From Legionella_A sp049239925 (GTDB lineage: Bacteria > Pseudomonadota > Gammaproteobacteria > Legionellales > Legionellaceae), in NCBI GenBank assembly GCA_049239925.1, contig JBMLTO010000029.1, positions 1-13,138 of the forward strand: a stretch of DNA of 13,138 nucleotides, read 5' to 3'. The first letter of the stretch is position 1. Every line of letters begins with the position of its first letter. Positions 5,464-13,023 of this stretch are shown here, one piece after another. Made by a program: the position numbers and the translations under genes. Under the pieces are notes generated by a model. That model saw only the letters and a list, made by a program, of their open reading frames with translations, had not been told where the DNA came from and did no database searches.

Positions 5464-8256
5464 TTACAACAAAGCTTGTTCTACTAATTCTTGTTGTTGC
5501 TGAGCATGCAAGTATGCGCTGCCTACTGCTGGAGCAGCTGCAAACCCTCTACCCGCGTATGATAAGGACTGATTATCTTGCAAGCAAGCTTTAATATGAT
5601 GCTGTGATGAAAACCAAACTCCCTGATTTTGTGGTTCTTCCTGGCACCAAATGACCTGCTTGGCCTGAGAAAACTTCATTAATTCTCTGATCAAAGCCCT
5701 TTTAGGGAATGGATACAATTGCTCTATACGAATAATTGCTACATGTGCTAACTTGTCATCACGTCTTTTTTGTAATAAATCATAATAAACTTTACCAGAA
5801 CAAAGAACGATCTTGGTTACACGATCATTGTCGATGGTATCAATTTCGGGAATAACTGTTTGAAATCCAGTTGAAGTTAATTCATTTAAAGTTGATATTG
5901 CGAGTTTATGACGCAATAAACTTTTGGGTGTCATAACTATCAGTGGCTTACGATAGTTACGCAATATTTGGCGTCGTAACAAATGAAAAATCTGTGCAGG
6001 CGTAGTTGGATTACATACTTGAATATTTTGCTGCGCGCACAATTGCATAAAACGTTCTAATCGTGCCGATGAATGTTCTGGACCTTGCCCCTCATAGCCA
6101 TGAGGTAACAACATGACTAAACCACACAAACGGCCCCATTTCTGTTCTCCAGAGCTTATGAACTGATCAATCACCATTTGTGCACCATTAGCAAAATCGC
6201 CAAATTGTGCTTCCCACAGGGTTAGCGACGTTGGTTCAGATGCAGCAAATCCATATTCAAAAGCAAGGACAGCTTCCTCCGATAACACCGAATCAATCAC
6301 TGAAAAAGTTTTTGTTGGATCAGAGGCAATATGCTCCAAAGGAATATATGACTCACCAGTGTTAATATCATGGACGACCGCATGCCTATGCGCGAACGTT
6401 CCCCGACCACAATCTTGCCCTGATAGCCGCACACCATAGCCATCAGCAAGAATAGATGCATACGCCATGGTTTCTGCATAACCCCAATTTATGGGCATAT
6501 CACCGGCAGTCATTTTTTCACGTTCAACCATTAAACGTTTTACCACTGGGTGTAATTCAAAACCTGCTGGCATTGATTGTAATTTCTGAGACAATGTTTG
6601 TAATGTTGTTAAATCAACTGCTGTATTGACTTTATCAGTCCATTTTCCATCTATATACGGCGACCAATCGACTGAAATATTTCCTGAAAAATCGCCTTGA
6701 AATGTATTAACTACAGCTTCGCCTCTATCGAGCTTATCTCGATATGCTTCAATAAGCTCATTAACTTCTTCATTAGTAATCAGACCTTGAGCGACTAAAT
6801 GCTCAGCGTAAATCTCGCGTAAAACTGGCATCGATTTAATTTTTTTATACATCATTGGCTGGGTCACTAATGGCTCATCAGCTTCATTGTGTCCATTACG
6901 ACGATAACAAACCAGATCGATGACTACGTCTCGTTTAAACTTCATTCTAAATTCAAAAGCAATTTGCGTTGCGAAGACTACCGCCTCAGGATCATCACCA
7001 TTGACGTGAAGTACTGGAGCCTGAACCATTTTGGCTACATCCGTACAATACATGGTTGACCTTGAATCTAGTGGATTACTCGTAGTAAAACCAATTTGAT
7101 TATTAATGACTATATGTACAGTTCCACCGGTAGAATATCCACGGGCTTGGGAAAAATTAAAGGTCTCCATAACCACACCTTGCCCAGCAAACGCAGCATC
7201 ACCATGAATAACGACTGGTAGAACACTATTTTTTTCAATCAGGTCTCTACGGCGCCCAAGTCGTGATCGTGCCGACCCTTGTACAACTGGACCTATAATT
7301 TCCAAATGTGACGGATTAAACGCCAAAGCAAGGTGAATTATTTTATTGTTATTTGTTTGAATATTAGATGAAAACCCCATATGGTATTTAACATCCCCAG
7401 AGCGATCATATTTAATTTTACCTTCGAACTCTTGAAATAATTGATCGGGTTCTTTACCTAAAACATTCACCAACAGATTTAAACGACCACGATGAGCCAT
7501 ACCAATGACTATTTCTTTAACATCATACTCACCGCTAGCATGTATGATTTGCTTCATAATAGGTACGAGAGCATCACCACCTTCCAATGAAAACCGTTTC
7601 TGCCCTACATATCGAGTACCCAGATAACGCTCTAAGCCGTCGGCTGCTATTAATGCTTTTAATATCTCATACTTTTGCTCAGCTGCTAAATTAGGTCGTC
7701 CCAACGCTGATTCCATTTTTTCTTGCAACCAAGCTGTTTCATCATTATTAGCAATATGCATGTATTCAATACCTATGCTTCCGCAATAAATTGCAGATAA
7801 TGATGCTTGTAGTTCAGACAAAGTCATGTGCTGCTTAGCAAAGGTGTTGGTTGTGTAGAAGGTCCGATTTAAATCAGCATCACTGAGACCATGATAAGCA
7901 AGCTGCAAGCTTGGTACGGCAGCAGGAGAAGCCATTTGCAACGGATCAAGCTTTGCAGCTTGATGGCCATGAGTTCGATAAGCATTGATCAAATAAGCAA
8001 CTTGAGCCTGTTTAGTATCGACGTTTACAGTTTGGATTATCTTTTTCTTATTATTTTGTAAGAAATAATTACGAATATCTCGATGTGAAACATCCTCTTG
8101 ACTATTTGTAGTTGGCAATGCGTCAAAAACGTCACGCCAATCAGCAGAAATAGAGGATGGATCGTTAAGATAATCCTCATACAATCCATCAATATAGGCT
8201 ACACTTCCTCCTGAAAGATAGGAAGTATCTAGTTCGTCGTGCAGATTACTGCTCAT
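5464..8256 (-). CDS. sucA: 2-oxoglutarate dehydrogenase E1 component
   Basis: This thiamine diphosphate enzyme decarboxylates 2-oxoglutarate and succinylates the E2 lipoyl group. It is the rate-setting step of the complex. The 930 residues compare with 933 in E. coli. The N-terminal helix that docks on E2 (SYLSGGSVAYIDGLYEDYL, 12-30) is present. The active-site GMAHRGRLN has H255, and KYHMGFSSN has H292. The ThDP/Mg site is GDAAFAGQG (352-360) with NNQIGF (385-390), and CYRRNGHNEADEP follows at about 450-462. The transketolase-like second half includes WEAQFGDFANGAQ and LLPHGYEGQGPEHSSAR. It starts 52 nt after sdhB with GGAG about 9 nt before the ATG. No truncation or frameshift is seen. Confidence 0.97.
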   Translation of the reverse strand: MSSNLHDELDTSYLSGGSVAYIDGLYEDYLNDPSSISADWRDVFDALPTTNSQEDVSHRDIRNYFLQNNKKKIIQTVNVDTKQAQVAYLINAYRTHGHQAAKLDPLQMASPAAVPSLQLAYHGLSDADLNRTFYTTNTFAKQHMTLSELQASLSAIYCGSIGIEYMHIANNDETAWLQEKMESALGRPNLAAEQKYEILKALIAADGLERYLGTRYVGQKRFSLEGGDALVPIMKQIIHASGEYDVKEIVIGMAHRGRLNLLVNVLGKEPDQLFQEFEGKIKYDRSGDVKYHMGFSSNIQTNNNKIIHLALAFNPSHLEIIGPVVQGSARSRLGRRRDLIEKNSVLPVVIHGDAAFAGQGVVMETFNFSQARGYSTGGTVHIVINNQIGFTTSNPLDSRSTMYCTDVAKMVQAPVLHVNGDDPEAVVFATQIAFEFRMKFKRDVVIDLVCYRRNGHNEADEPLVTQPMMYKKIKSMPVLREIYAEHLVAQGLITNEEVNELIEAYRDKLDRGEAVVNTFQGDFSGNISVDWSPYIDGKWTDKVNTAVDLTTLQTLSQKLQSMPAGFELHPVVKRLMVEREKMTAGDMPINWGYAETMAYASILADGYGVRLSGQDCGRGTFAHRHAVVHDINTGESYIPLEHIASDPTKTFSVIDSVLSEEAVLAFEYGFAASEPTSLTLWEAQFGDFANGAQMVIDQFISSGEQKWGRLCGLVMLLPHGYEGQGPEHSSARLERFMQLCAQQNIQVCNPTTPAQIFHLLRRQILRNYRKPLIVMTPKSLLRHKLAISTLNELTSTGFQTVIPEIDTIDNDRVTKIVLCSGKVYYDLLQKRRDDKLAHVAIIRIEQLYPFPKRALIRELMKFSQAKQVIWCQEEPQNQGVWFSSQHHIKACLQDNQSLSYAGRGFAAAPAVGSAYLHAQQQQELVEQALL

Positions 8257-8308
8257 TACTTGTTATCTCCAAAAGCCATCACTTCGAAATGGAAAAGCGA
8301 TATATAAA

Positions 8309-9034
8309 TCAAGTTTCTTGGGTTAGCATTTGATGACGAATTTCACCAATTGCCTTTGCCGGGTTTAAGCCCTTAGGGCAAACGGTCGTACAATTCATAA
8401 TGGTTCGACAACGAAATACACTGAACGGATCTTGTAGTTTTTGTAAACGGTGATTTACCGCGGTATCTCGACTATCAGCCAAAAAACGTCTTGCTTGCAA
8501 TAATCCAGCTGGACCAACAAATTTATCTGGATTCCACCAAAATGATGGGCACGAACTAGTGCAGCAAGCACACAAAATACACTCATACAAACCATCCAGC
8601 TTCGAACGATCGCTGGGTGATTGTAAACGTTCTTGCGCAGGCAAGAGTTGATCATTTTGCAAGTATGGCTCCACTCGCTCATATTGTTGATAAAACTGTG
8701 ACATATCTACTGCCAAATCACGTATAACTGGAAAACCAGGTAGTGGTCTTATGACGATTTTATCAGACTTTAACTTTGATAACGGTGTTATGCATGCTAG
8801 CCCATTTATGCCATTTATATTCATGCCATCGGAGCCACAAACACCCTCGCGACAAGAACGTCTATAGCTCAGAGAAGCATCCTGTTCAGTTTTAAGTCTT
8901 TCAAGTAACGTTAGTAACATGGGATCACTATTACTCGGAATTGTAATCGTATAATCTTTCATGTACGGTTGCGTATCGACTTCTGGATTGAAGCGATAGA
9001 TAGATAAGGTTAAATTTCTAGTATCATCAGCCAT
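8309..9034 (-). CDS. sdhB: Succinate dehydrogenase iron-sulfur subunit
   Basis: This subunit passes electrons from the flavin of SdhA to quinone at the SdhC/SdhD interface. The 241 residues hold all three cluster sites. The 2Fe-2S loop is SCREGVCGSDG...LAC with C61, C66 and C81; the position often occupied by a cysteine is D69, as in E. coli. The 4Fe-4S and 3Fe-4S ligands come from YECILCACCTSSCP (C152, C155, C158, C162) and FRCRTIMNCTTVCPKGLNP (C209, C215, C219). GAGGAT precedes the ATG by 5 nt. The gap to sdhA is 12 nt, consistent with co-transcription. Confidence 0.97.
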   Translation of the reverse strand: MADDTRNLTLSIYRFNPEVDTQPYMKDYTITIPSNSDPMLLTLLERLKTEQDASLSYRRSCREGVCGSDGMNINGINGLACITPLSKLKSDKIVIRPLPGFPVIRDLAVDMSQFYQQYERVEPYLQNDQLLPAQERLQSPSDRSKLDGLYECILCACCTSSCPSFWWNPDKFVGPAGLLQARRFLADSRDTAVNHRLQKLQDPFSVFRCRTIMNCTTVCPKGLNPAKAIGEIRHQMLTQET

Positions 9035-9046
9035 GACATATCCTCA

Positions 9047-10816
9047 TTAATAGACGCGTTCTTTGGGTTCAAATGGCTCAATATGTTTTGGTGATGCATT
9101 GACTGGACGGTAATCAATTTTATCATCATCAGCAAAATACAAGATATGCTTAATCCAATTGAGATCATCGCGTTTCGGAAAATCTTCACGGCTATGAGCA
9201 CCACGACTTTCCGTACGTGCTAATGCAGAATAAGCGGTAGCATACGCGGTAGCCATTAAATTATCCAATTCAAGAGCTGTAACTCGTTCCGTATTAAATA
9301 CCGCACTAGTATCCATCAATTGTGCATGATTCAGTCGCTCACCTAACGCTTGTAAACGATGTAATCCTTGTTCCATGTACTCAGCCGTACGGAAAACACC
9401 AAAATCTTCTTGCATAATTCGTTGCATTTCAGCACGAATAACAGCAGGATTTTCTCCATCTTTCGAGTTTTGCCAGCGCATATAGCGAACCATCGATTTT
9501 GCAATATCTTCATCGGTAATATATGGAACGTCTGGCAATTCATTTTTAGCCCATAATTGCTCCACGTGTAAACCTGCAGCACGACCAAAAACAACTAAAT
9601 CAAGTAAAGAATTACCACCTAATCGATTGGCACCATGTACAGAAACGCAAGCACATTCACCGACAGCATACAATCCCTCAACGATTTTCTCTTGGCCTTT
9701 TATTTTGGTTAGTACTTGACCAAATACATTAGTGGGTATGCCACCCATGCTATAGTGACAAGTCGGCACAACTGGAATTGGCTCATTGATAGGATCGACC
9801 CCTGCAAACTGGAGGGAAAGCTCTCGAATCCCAGGTAATCTAGACTGAATCAAATCAGCACCAAGATGATCAATCTTCAGCTTAACACACTCAACACCAT
9901 CTCGTTCAAAACCTTTACCAGCCCTTAACTCCATGGCAATTGCACGCGAAACAACATCACGAGAAGCCAAGTCTTTAACTTGCGGAGCATAGCGCTCCAT
10001 GAAACGTTCGCCATCTTTATTAATTAGGTAACCACCCTCTCCACGGCATCCCTCGGTTACCAATGAACCTGCACCGGCAATACCGGTAGGATGAAATTGC
10101 CACATTTCCATATCTTGCAGCGGTATGCCTGCACGCAAAGCCATACCAAAACCATCACCCGTATTGATATGGGCATTGGTAGTTGATTGATAAATACGTC
10201 CAGCACCACCAGTTGCCAGAATACAAACTCTCGCCTGGAAAAAAACGACTTGACCTGTTTCGATACACATTGCAGTCGTGCCACAAATGCGGTTTTCGGC
10301 ATCTTTAACAAAGTCTAGCGCCAACCACTCGCTGAAAATATGTGTTTTAGCTTTAATATTTTGTTGATATAAAGTGTGCAGTAATGCATGACCAGTTCTA
10401 TCGGCTGCAGCAGCAGTACGAGTAGCTTGCTCGCCTCCAAATTTTTTTGATTGACCACCAAATGGTCGCTGATATATTTTACCATTATCCATACGAGAAA
10501 ATGGTAAGCCCATATGCTCTAACTCATAGACTGCCTCTGGGCCAGTTTTACACAGGTACTCAATACAATCTTGATCACCTAAATAATCAGCGCCTTTCAC
10601 TGTATCGTACATATGCCAACGCCAATCGTCGTTGTGAGCATTGCCCAATGCCACCGTAATCCCACCTTGAGCAGAAACCGTGTGCGAACGAGTAGGAAAA
10701 ACTTTTGAAAGTAGCGCCACTTTCATCCCTGAATTGGCAAGCTGTAATGCCGCCCTCATCCCAGCTCCACCAGCTCCAATAATCACCGCATCAAATTTGT
10801 TCCGTACGAAAGTCAT
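9047..10816 (-). CDS. sdhA: Succinate dehydrogenase flavoprotein subunit
   Basis: This is the catalytic subunit of complex II. It oxidises succinate to fumarate with covalent FAD on the cytoplasmic face of the inner membrane. With the ATG at 10816 it has 589 residues (E. coli 588). A further 11 codons upstream are open but overlap sdhD, and a GGGGG tract precedes the chosen ATG. The FAD dinucleotide fold is FDAVIIGAGGAGMRAA (8-23). The FAD-linking histidine is H45 in RSHTVSAQGG. Active-site residues are in place: H242 in QFHPTG, R286 in LASRDVVSR, H354 in PTCHYSMGGIPTN and the late arginine in HGANRLGGNSLLD. It starts 2 nt after the sdhD stop. Confidence 0.97.
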   Translation of the reverse strand: MTFVRNKFDAVIIGAGGAGMRAALQLANSGMKVALLSKVFPTRSHTVSAQGGITVALGNAHNDDWRWHMYDTVKGADYLGDQDCIEYLCKTGPEAVYELEHMGLPFSRMDNGKIYQRPFGGQSKKFGGEQATRTAAAADRTGHALLHTLYQQNIKAKTHIFSEWLALDFVKDAENRICGTTAMCIETGQVVFFQARVCILATGGAGRIYQSTTNAHINTGDGFGMALRAGIPLQDMEMWQFHPTGIAGAGSLVTEGCRGEGGYLINKDGERFMERYAPQVKDLASRDVVSRAIAMELRAGKGFERDGVECVKLKIDHLGADLIQSRLPGIRELSLQFAGVDPINEPIPVVPTCHYSMGGIPTNVFGQVLTKIKGQEKIVEGLYAVGECACVSVHGANRLGGNSLLDLVVFGRAAGLHVEQLWAKNELPDVPYITDEDIAKSMVRYMRWQNSKDGENPAVIRAEMQRIMQEDFGVFRTAEYMEQGLHRLQALGERLNHAQLMDTSAVFNTERVTALELDNLMATAYATAYSALARTESRGAHSREDFPKRDDLNWIKHILYFADDDKIDYRPVNASPKHIEPFEPKERVY

Positions 10817-10818
10817 TA

Positions 10819-11166
10819 TTATTGCCCCCAAACAATCATTAAGCCCCAAATAAATTGAGACAGTAAGACAAGCAAAACAAGTAACTGAACTGACAATCTA
10901 AGAACCGTACATTTAAGATAATCCGTTGTTACTGTCCAAAGGCCAACCCAGCTGTGAAATAAAAAAGAAAACAGCGCCAACTGAGTAGCCACTTTAAATA
11001 CCGAACACTTGAAGAGTAGTTGCCATTGCTCAAACTGCAGATTAGGATGGCAAAGAAAAAAAACGAATAATGAAAGAGCATAAGCTGCAAAATAAATTGC
11101 AGTTACACGCTGAATTAACCAATCCTTTAAACCAAAGCCAGTTAAACTAGTAATATTGGTTACCAT
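10819..11166 (-). CDS. sdhD: Succinate dehydrogenase membrane anchor subunit
   Basis: This small membrane subunit, with SdhC, anchors SdhAB and forms the heme b and ubiquinone sites. The 115 residues match the E. coli length. Three hydrophobic helices are visible at about 20-38, 57-77 and 90-113. H71 in LFHSWVGLW is the position of the heme ligand, and D82-Y83 in TDYLK corresponds to the quinone-site tyrosine. The terminus IVWGQ is typical. Its ATG overlaps the 3' end of sdhC by 7 nt (ATGGTAA), so the two are translationally coupled. Confidence 0.94.
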   Translation of the reverse strand: MVTNITSLTGFGLKDWLIQRVTAIYFAAYALSLFVFFLCHPNLQFEQWQLLFKCSVFKVATQLALFSFLFHSWVGLWTVTTDYLKCTVLRLSVQLLVLLVLLSQFIWGLMIVWGQ

Positions 11167-11534
11167 ATGAATACTCCTGCAACTAGTGTTAAGACGGCTG
11201 TAAGAACAATGACTACAAATGCACTTTGTCTGCCAGCTTGTAAGCTTTCACTAAAGCCTAAGTCCATCAGGATATGTCTGACCCCGGCAATCAGGTGATA
11301 AATTAACGCAGCAGCAAATAACCAAACTAGCAGTCTATAAAAAGGCTGCAACAATTGTAACTGCAAGGCTATGAATGCTTCTTGACTATGCAATGATAGA
11401 CTTAGGGCATACAGCACAAAAGGGAAGGATAAAAATAACACTAGCCCTGAAATACGGTGCAAAATTGATACAATCGCTGTAACTGGGTATTTTAAACTTC
11501 CCAGATCAAGGTTAACTGGTCTTTTGTCGTTCAC
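11160..11534 (-). CDS. sdhC: Succinate dehydrogenase cytochrome b556 subunit
   Basis: This membrane subunit of complex II shares heme b and the quinone pocket with SdhD. The 124 residues have RPVNLDLGSLKYPVTAIVSILHRISG at the start, carrying quinone-site S23 and R27, and YHLIAGVRHILMDLG with H80 as the expected heme ligand (E. coli H84). Three hydrophobic helices are present (about 29-49, 66-88, 104-124). The start codon is GTG at 11532-11534. An AAGGA lies about 11 nt upstream, somewhat far, and the nearer ATG is followed at once by a stop in its frame. It is the first gene of the TCA block, downstream of the promoter near 11623-11651. Confidence 0.94.
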   Translation of the reverse strand: MNDKRPVNLDLGSLKYPVTAIVSILHRISGLVLFLSFPFVLYALSLSLHSQEAFIALQLQLLQPFYRLLVWLFAAALIYHLIAGVRHILMDLGFSESLQAGRQSAFVVIVLTAVLTLVAGVFIW

Positions 11535-11572
11535 AGTTTAATTCATCCTTATTGGAAAATTGCATATTAAAT

Positions 11573-11588
11573 TACTTCAACTGAAGTA
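11573..11588. promoter_or_regulatory. 16-bp palindrome in the sdhC leader
   Basis: TACTTCA AC TGAAGTA is a perfect 7-2-7 inverted repeat, 38 nt before the sdhC start and downstream of the predicted transcription start. The short 2-nt centre makes it a poor RNA hairpin but a good shape for a dimeric repressor site. No regulator is assigned. Confidence 0.4.
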
Positions 11589-11617
11589 GACCTACTCACT
11601 CGGTTCTAATAGAAACA

Positions 11618-11660
11618 ACGGAAGTATACCACTCCGTTTTTTCTACGGAAAGTTTACCGT
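11618..11660. promoter_or_regulatory. Array of alternating ACGGA/TCCGT half-sites over the sdh promoter
   Basis: On the plus strand: ACGGA (11618-11622), TCCGT (11633-11637), ACGGA (11645-11649) and ACCGT (11656-11660). The first pair, extended to AACGGA/TCCGTT, exactly brackets the extended -10. The third overlaps the -35. The sequences ACGGAAGTATACC and ACGGAAAGTTTACC also form an imperfect direct repeat. This looks like an operator for a transcription factor acting on the whole TCA block. The regulator is unknown, and two of the elements could also pair as a 5-bp stem with a T-rich loop. Confidence 0.45.
11623..11651 (-). promoter_or_regulatory. Candidate sigma-70 promoter for the sdh-suc-pdxH block
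   Basis: On the minus strand TTTCCG (11646-11651) and TATACT (11623-11628) are separated by 17 nt. The -10 is preceded by TGG, giving an extended -10. The -35 is weak (TTGACA consensus), which is typical of regulated extended -10 promoters. The predicted start near 11616 gives a leader of about 80 nt before the sdhC GTG. Confidence 0.5.
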
Positions 11661-11748
11661 GTGAGGAATTATAAGATTTGATTACCCAGGTATATCATAA
11701 CGTTTCATATCATCAGAAACTAACCAATCAAATACAAATCCTACGTGG

Positions 11749-12384
11749 TTACAGAGAAGATGAGACAGTTTGACCTCCATGATGATGTCGGTAAATTGTC
11801 CTGGGCGATTCAGCGGGATAACCATATCCCTTATCAGCAAGACGCTTAACATTCTGTAAATATCTATCGCCCCAAGTACCAGGATCAAAATTAGTAACCA
11901 CAACATTATAATTAAGATTGATGATCGATTCGAATGCTTTTCGTTGTGCAAACTCATGGCCATCAAAAGCAACTTGCACTTCAGTCTCAGGTGAAATATC
12001 TAACATTTTTAAACGTTCAACCAAGATAGCAACAATTTTTTCGATGGTAAAATTAAGCTTGCAATTGGACATACCACCAGTAAACATGTCCTCTGCTTTA
12101 GAAGTACTTAGTTTATAACCATAATCGTAAATTGTGTAGACAAATTCATAAGCACTATTTTGGCCTAAATGCTCCGCTGTTATCTTTAGAGGTGAAGACA
12201 ACATATCGATTGTGGGACTAATAATAAACAGATGAAAATCAGCCCAATGCCACCAAAGTTGATAGGCTTGCGCTGTACGCAATAACGGATCAGAGTGCTC
12301 ATCTTCCATCAATATTTTTCGTTGCTCTTCTGCTACTGCTGATAGATTCAAAGGAATATTATTATCTGAGTTATCCATAGTCAT
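11749..12384 (-). CDS. Orphan protein, C-terminus probably frameshifted
   Basis: I do not recognise the family. The 211-residue product begins MTMDNSDNN (a second ATG is two codons on) and looks soluble: a helical, aromatic-rich stretch (QAYQLWWHWADFHLFII, about 41-57), then YEFVYTIYDYGYKLSTSK, an EKIVAILVERL helix (about 115-125), and VQVAFDGHEFAQRKAFESI...VVVTNFDPGTWGDRYLQNV. After R195 the frame ends with a low-quality tail (TIYRHHHGGQTVSSSL). The next frame, one base later (about 11799), gives 38 well-formed residues starting QFTDIIMEVKLSHLLC and stopping at 11682, so the ancestral protein was probably ~233 residues. No strong ribosome binding site is seen. It lies upstream of sdhC, where related genomes often have a divergent gltA. 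No transmembrane or signal segment is evident. Confidence 0.6.
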   Translation of the reverse strand: MTMDNSDNNIPLNLSAVAEEQRKILMEDEHSDPLLRTAQAYQLWWHWADFHLFIISPTIDMLSSPLKITAEHLGQNSAYEFVYTIYDYGYKLSTSKAEDMFTGGMSNCKLNFTIEKIVAILVERLKMLDISPETEVQVAFDGHEFAQRKAFESIINLNYNVVVTNFDPGTWGDRYLQNVKRLADKGYGYPAESPRTIYRHHHGGQTVSSSL

Positions 12385-12634
12385 TCAACCAAATTTTAGT
12401 TCTATGCATATACTAGCTTATTTTTTTACAACTAGCATCTTTGCTCAATAAAATTGTTGCTCTCATAATAAAATCGTAATGCACAGCAAAAATTGGACCA
12501 ATAACTACGGGAGTTTTTTGCACATAAATTGAATCGAAAAAAATTTAAACAGGCGAAAGACTCATAGTCCGGGCATACGAAAAACATCCTAACCAAGGAC
12601 AATAAATGTGCTAATAACTCAGCATTTAGGACTT
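12385..12634. other. AT-rich intergenic stretch, no gene seen
   Basis: I find no credible ORF. ACTAGC occurs twice (12412-12417 and 12431-12436), flanking a T-run, and may lie near the promoter of the orphan gene, but I see no convincing -35/-10 pair. The end near 12634 would be the 3' exon flank of the intron relic. Confidence 0.3.
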
Positions 12635-12682
12635 ATAGGGTAGAGCTGCGTTCTTCGTGAGTTGTTCGCAGCCCCCTCGTTA

Positions 12683-12715
12683 GAACCCGGCGTGCCCTAT
12701 TAAGGCACCGGGCTC
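12683..12715 (-). ncRNA. Group II intron domain V hairpin
   Basis: On the minus strand GAGCCCGG pairs with CCGGGTTC over 8 bp (one G-U). A CG bulge follows on the 3' side, and above it TGCC pairs with GGCA around a TTAATAG loop. This is the conserved catalytic domain V, with the AGC triad at its base and length 33 nt (34 is usual). Domain VI (about 12638-12677, GGGCTGCG / CGCAGCTC) follows immediately. Confidence 0.75.
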
Positions 12716-12746
12716 AAGATAAATACATTCACACTTAGCTTATGTT

Positions 12747-12920
12747 TTAGAAGAGCTTGTGGTAAATTTTCGCCTGGGGGAATTTAATCGAGTCCAGATA
12801 CTTTTGAAACTGCTCCCAGGTGAACGATCTGCGCTGACTACGTCGGTTGAGCCACTTGAATAGTATCCTTTTCACCTCATAGACAAATTTGTCAACGGCC
12901 TTGGAGTTGTGCGACACACC
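12747..12920 (-). pseudogene. ltrA-like: Group II intron reverse transcriptase/maturase, C-terminal fragment
   Basis: An open frame ends in TAA at 12747-12749 and encodes about 57 residues. They match the C-terminal end of intron-encoded proteins: GVSHNSKAVDKFVYEV, ILFKWLNRRSQRRSFTWEQF and the closing FPQAKIYHKLF. The RRSQ and PxxKIYH-type motifs are diagnostic. The frame hits a TAG at 12936-12938, and the similarity stops near GVSH. All polymerase motifs, including the catalytic YADD, are absent, so this is a remnant. I know this family well enough to be confident of the assignment. Confidence 0.85.
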
Positions 12921-12948
12921 GCTCACTTTAGCTGCCTAGAAAGCCCTT

Positions 12949-13010
12949 CGAGATGCCTGCTACGCACGATCATCAGGGCGAACGGTCCTGGGAAAAAGGG
13001 CTAAAGTCGA
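12949..13010. repeat. REP-like palindromic repeat, right copy
   Basis: This is the ungapped partner of 48-109 (7 mismatches in 62). Here the canonical left shoulder CCCTTCGAGA is intact (from about 12945), so this copy shows the uninterrupted repeat. It lies between the intron relic and the ribosome binding site of the last gene. Confidence 0.7.
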
Positions 13011-13023
13011 GAGGACATAATAT

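Larger units (their letters stand above)
12635..12920 (-). mobile_element. 5'-truncated group II intron relic (RT C-terminus plus domains V and VI)
   Basis: On the minus strand this run has, in the order expected for a group II intron, the end of the maturase gene, then a domain V hairpin, a domain VI hairpin with an unpaired A (CTCTACCC) and a plausible 3' end CCCTAT near 12635. Everything upstream of the maturase C-terminus is missing: the match stops near 12920, and about 30 nt later a REP-like repeat begins. It cannot splice or move by itself. Confidence 0.75.

Noticed and set aside
10817..10849. Longer sdhA starting 11 codons upstream
   Set aside because: It would overlap the sdhD end. 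The ATG at 10816 matches the family start and has a purine-rich site before it.
12412..12436. ACTAGC direct repeat as promoter or operator
   Set aside because: The repeats are short, contain the self-complementary CTAG and are not associated with a usable -35/-10 pair.
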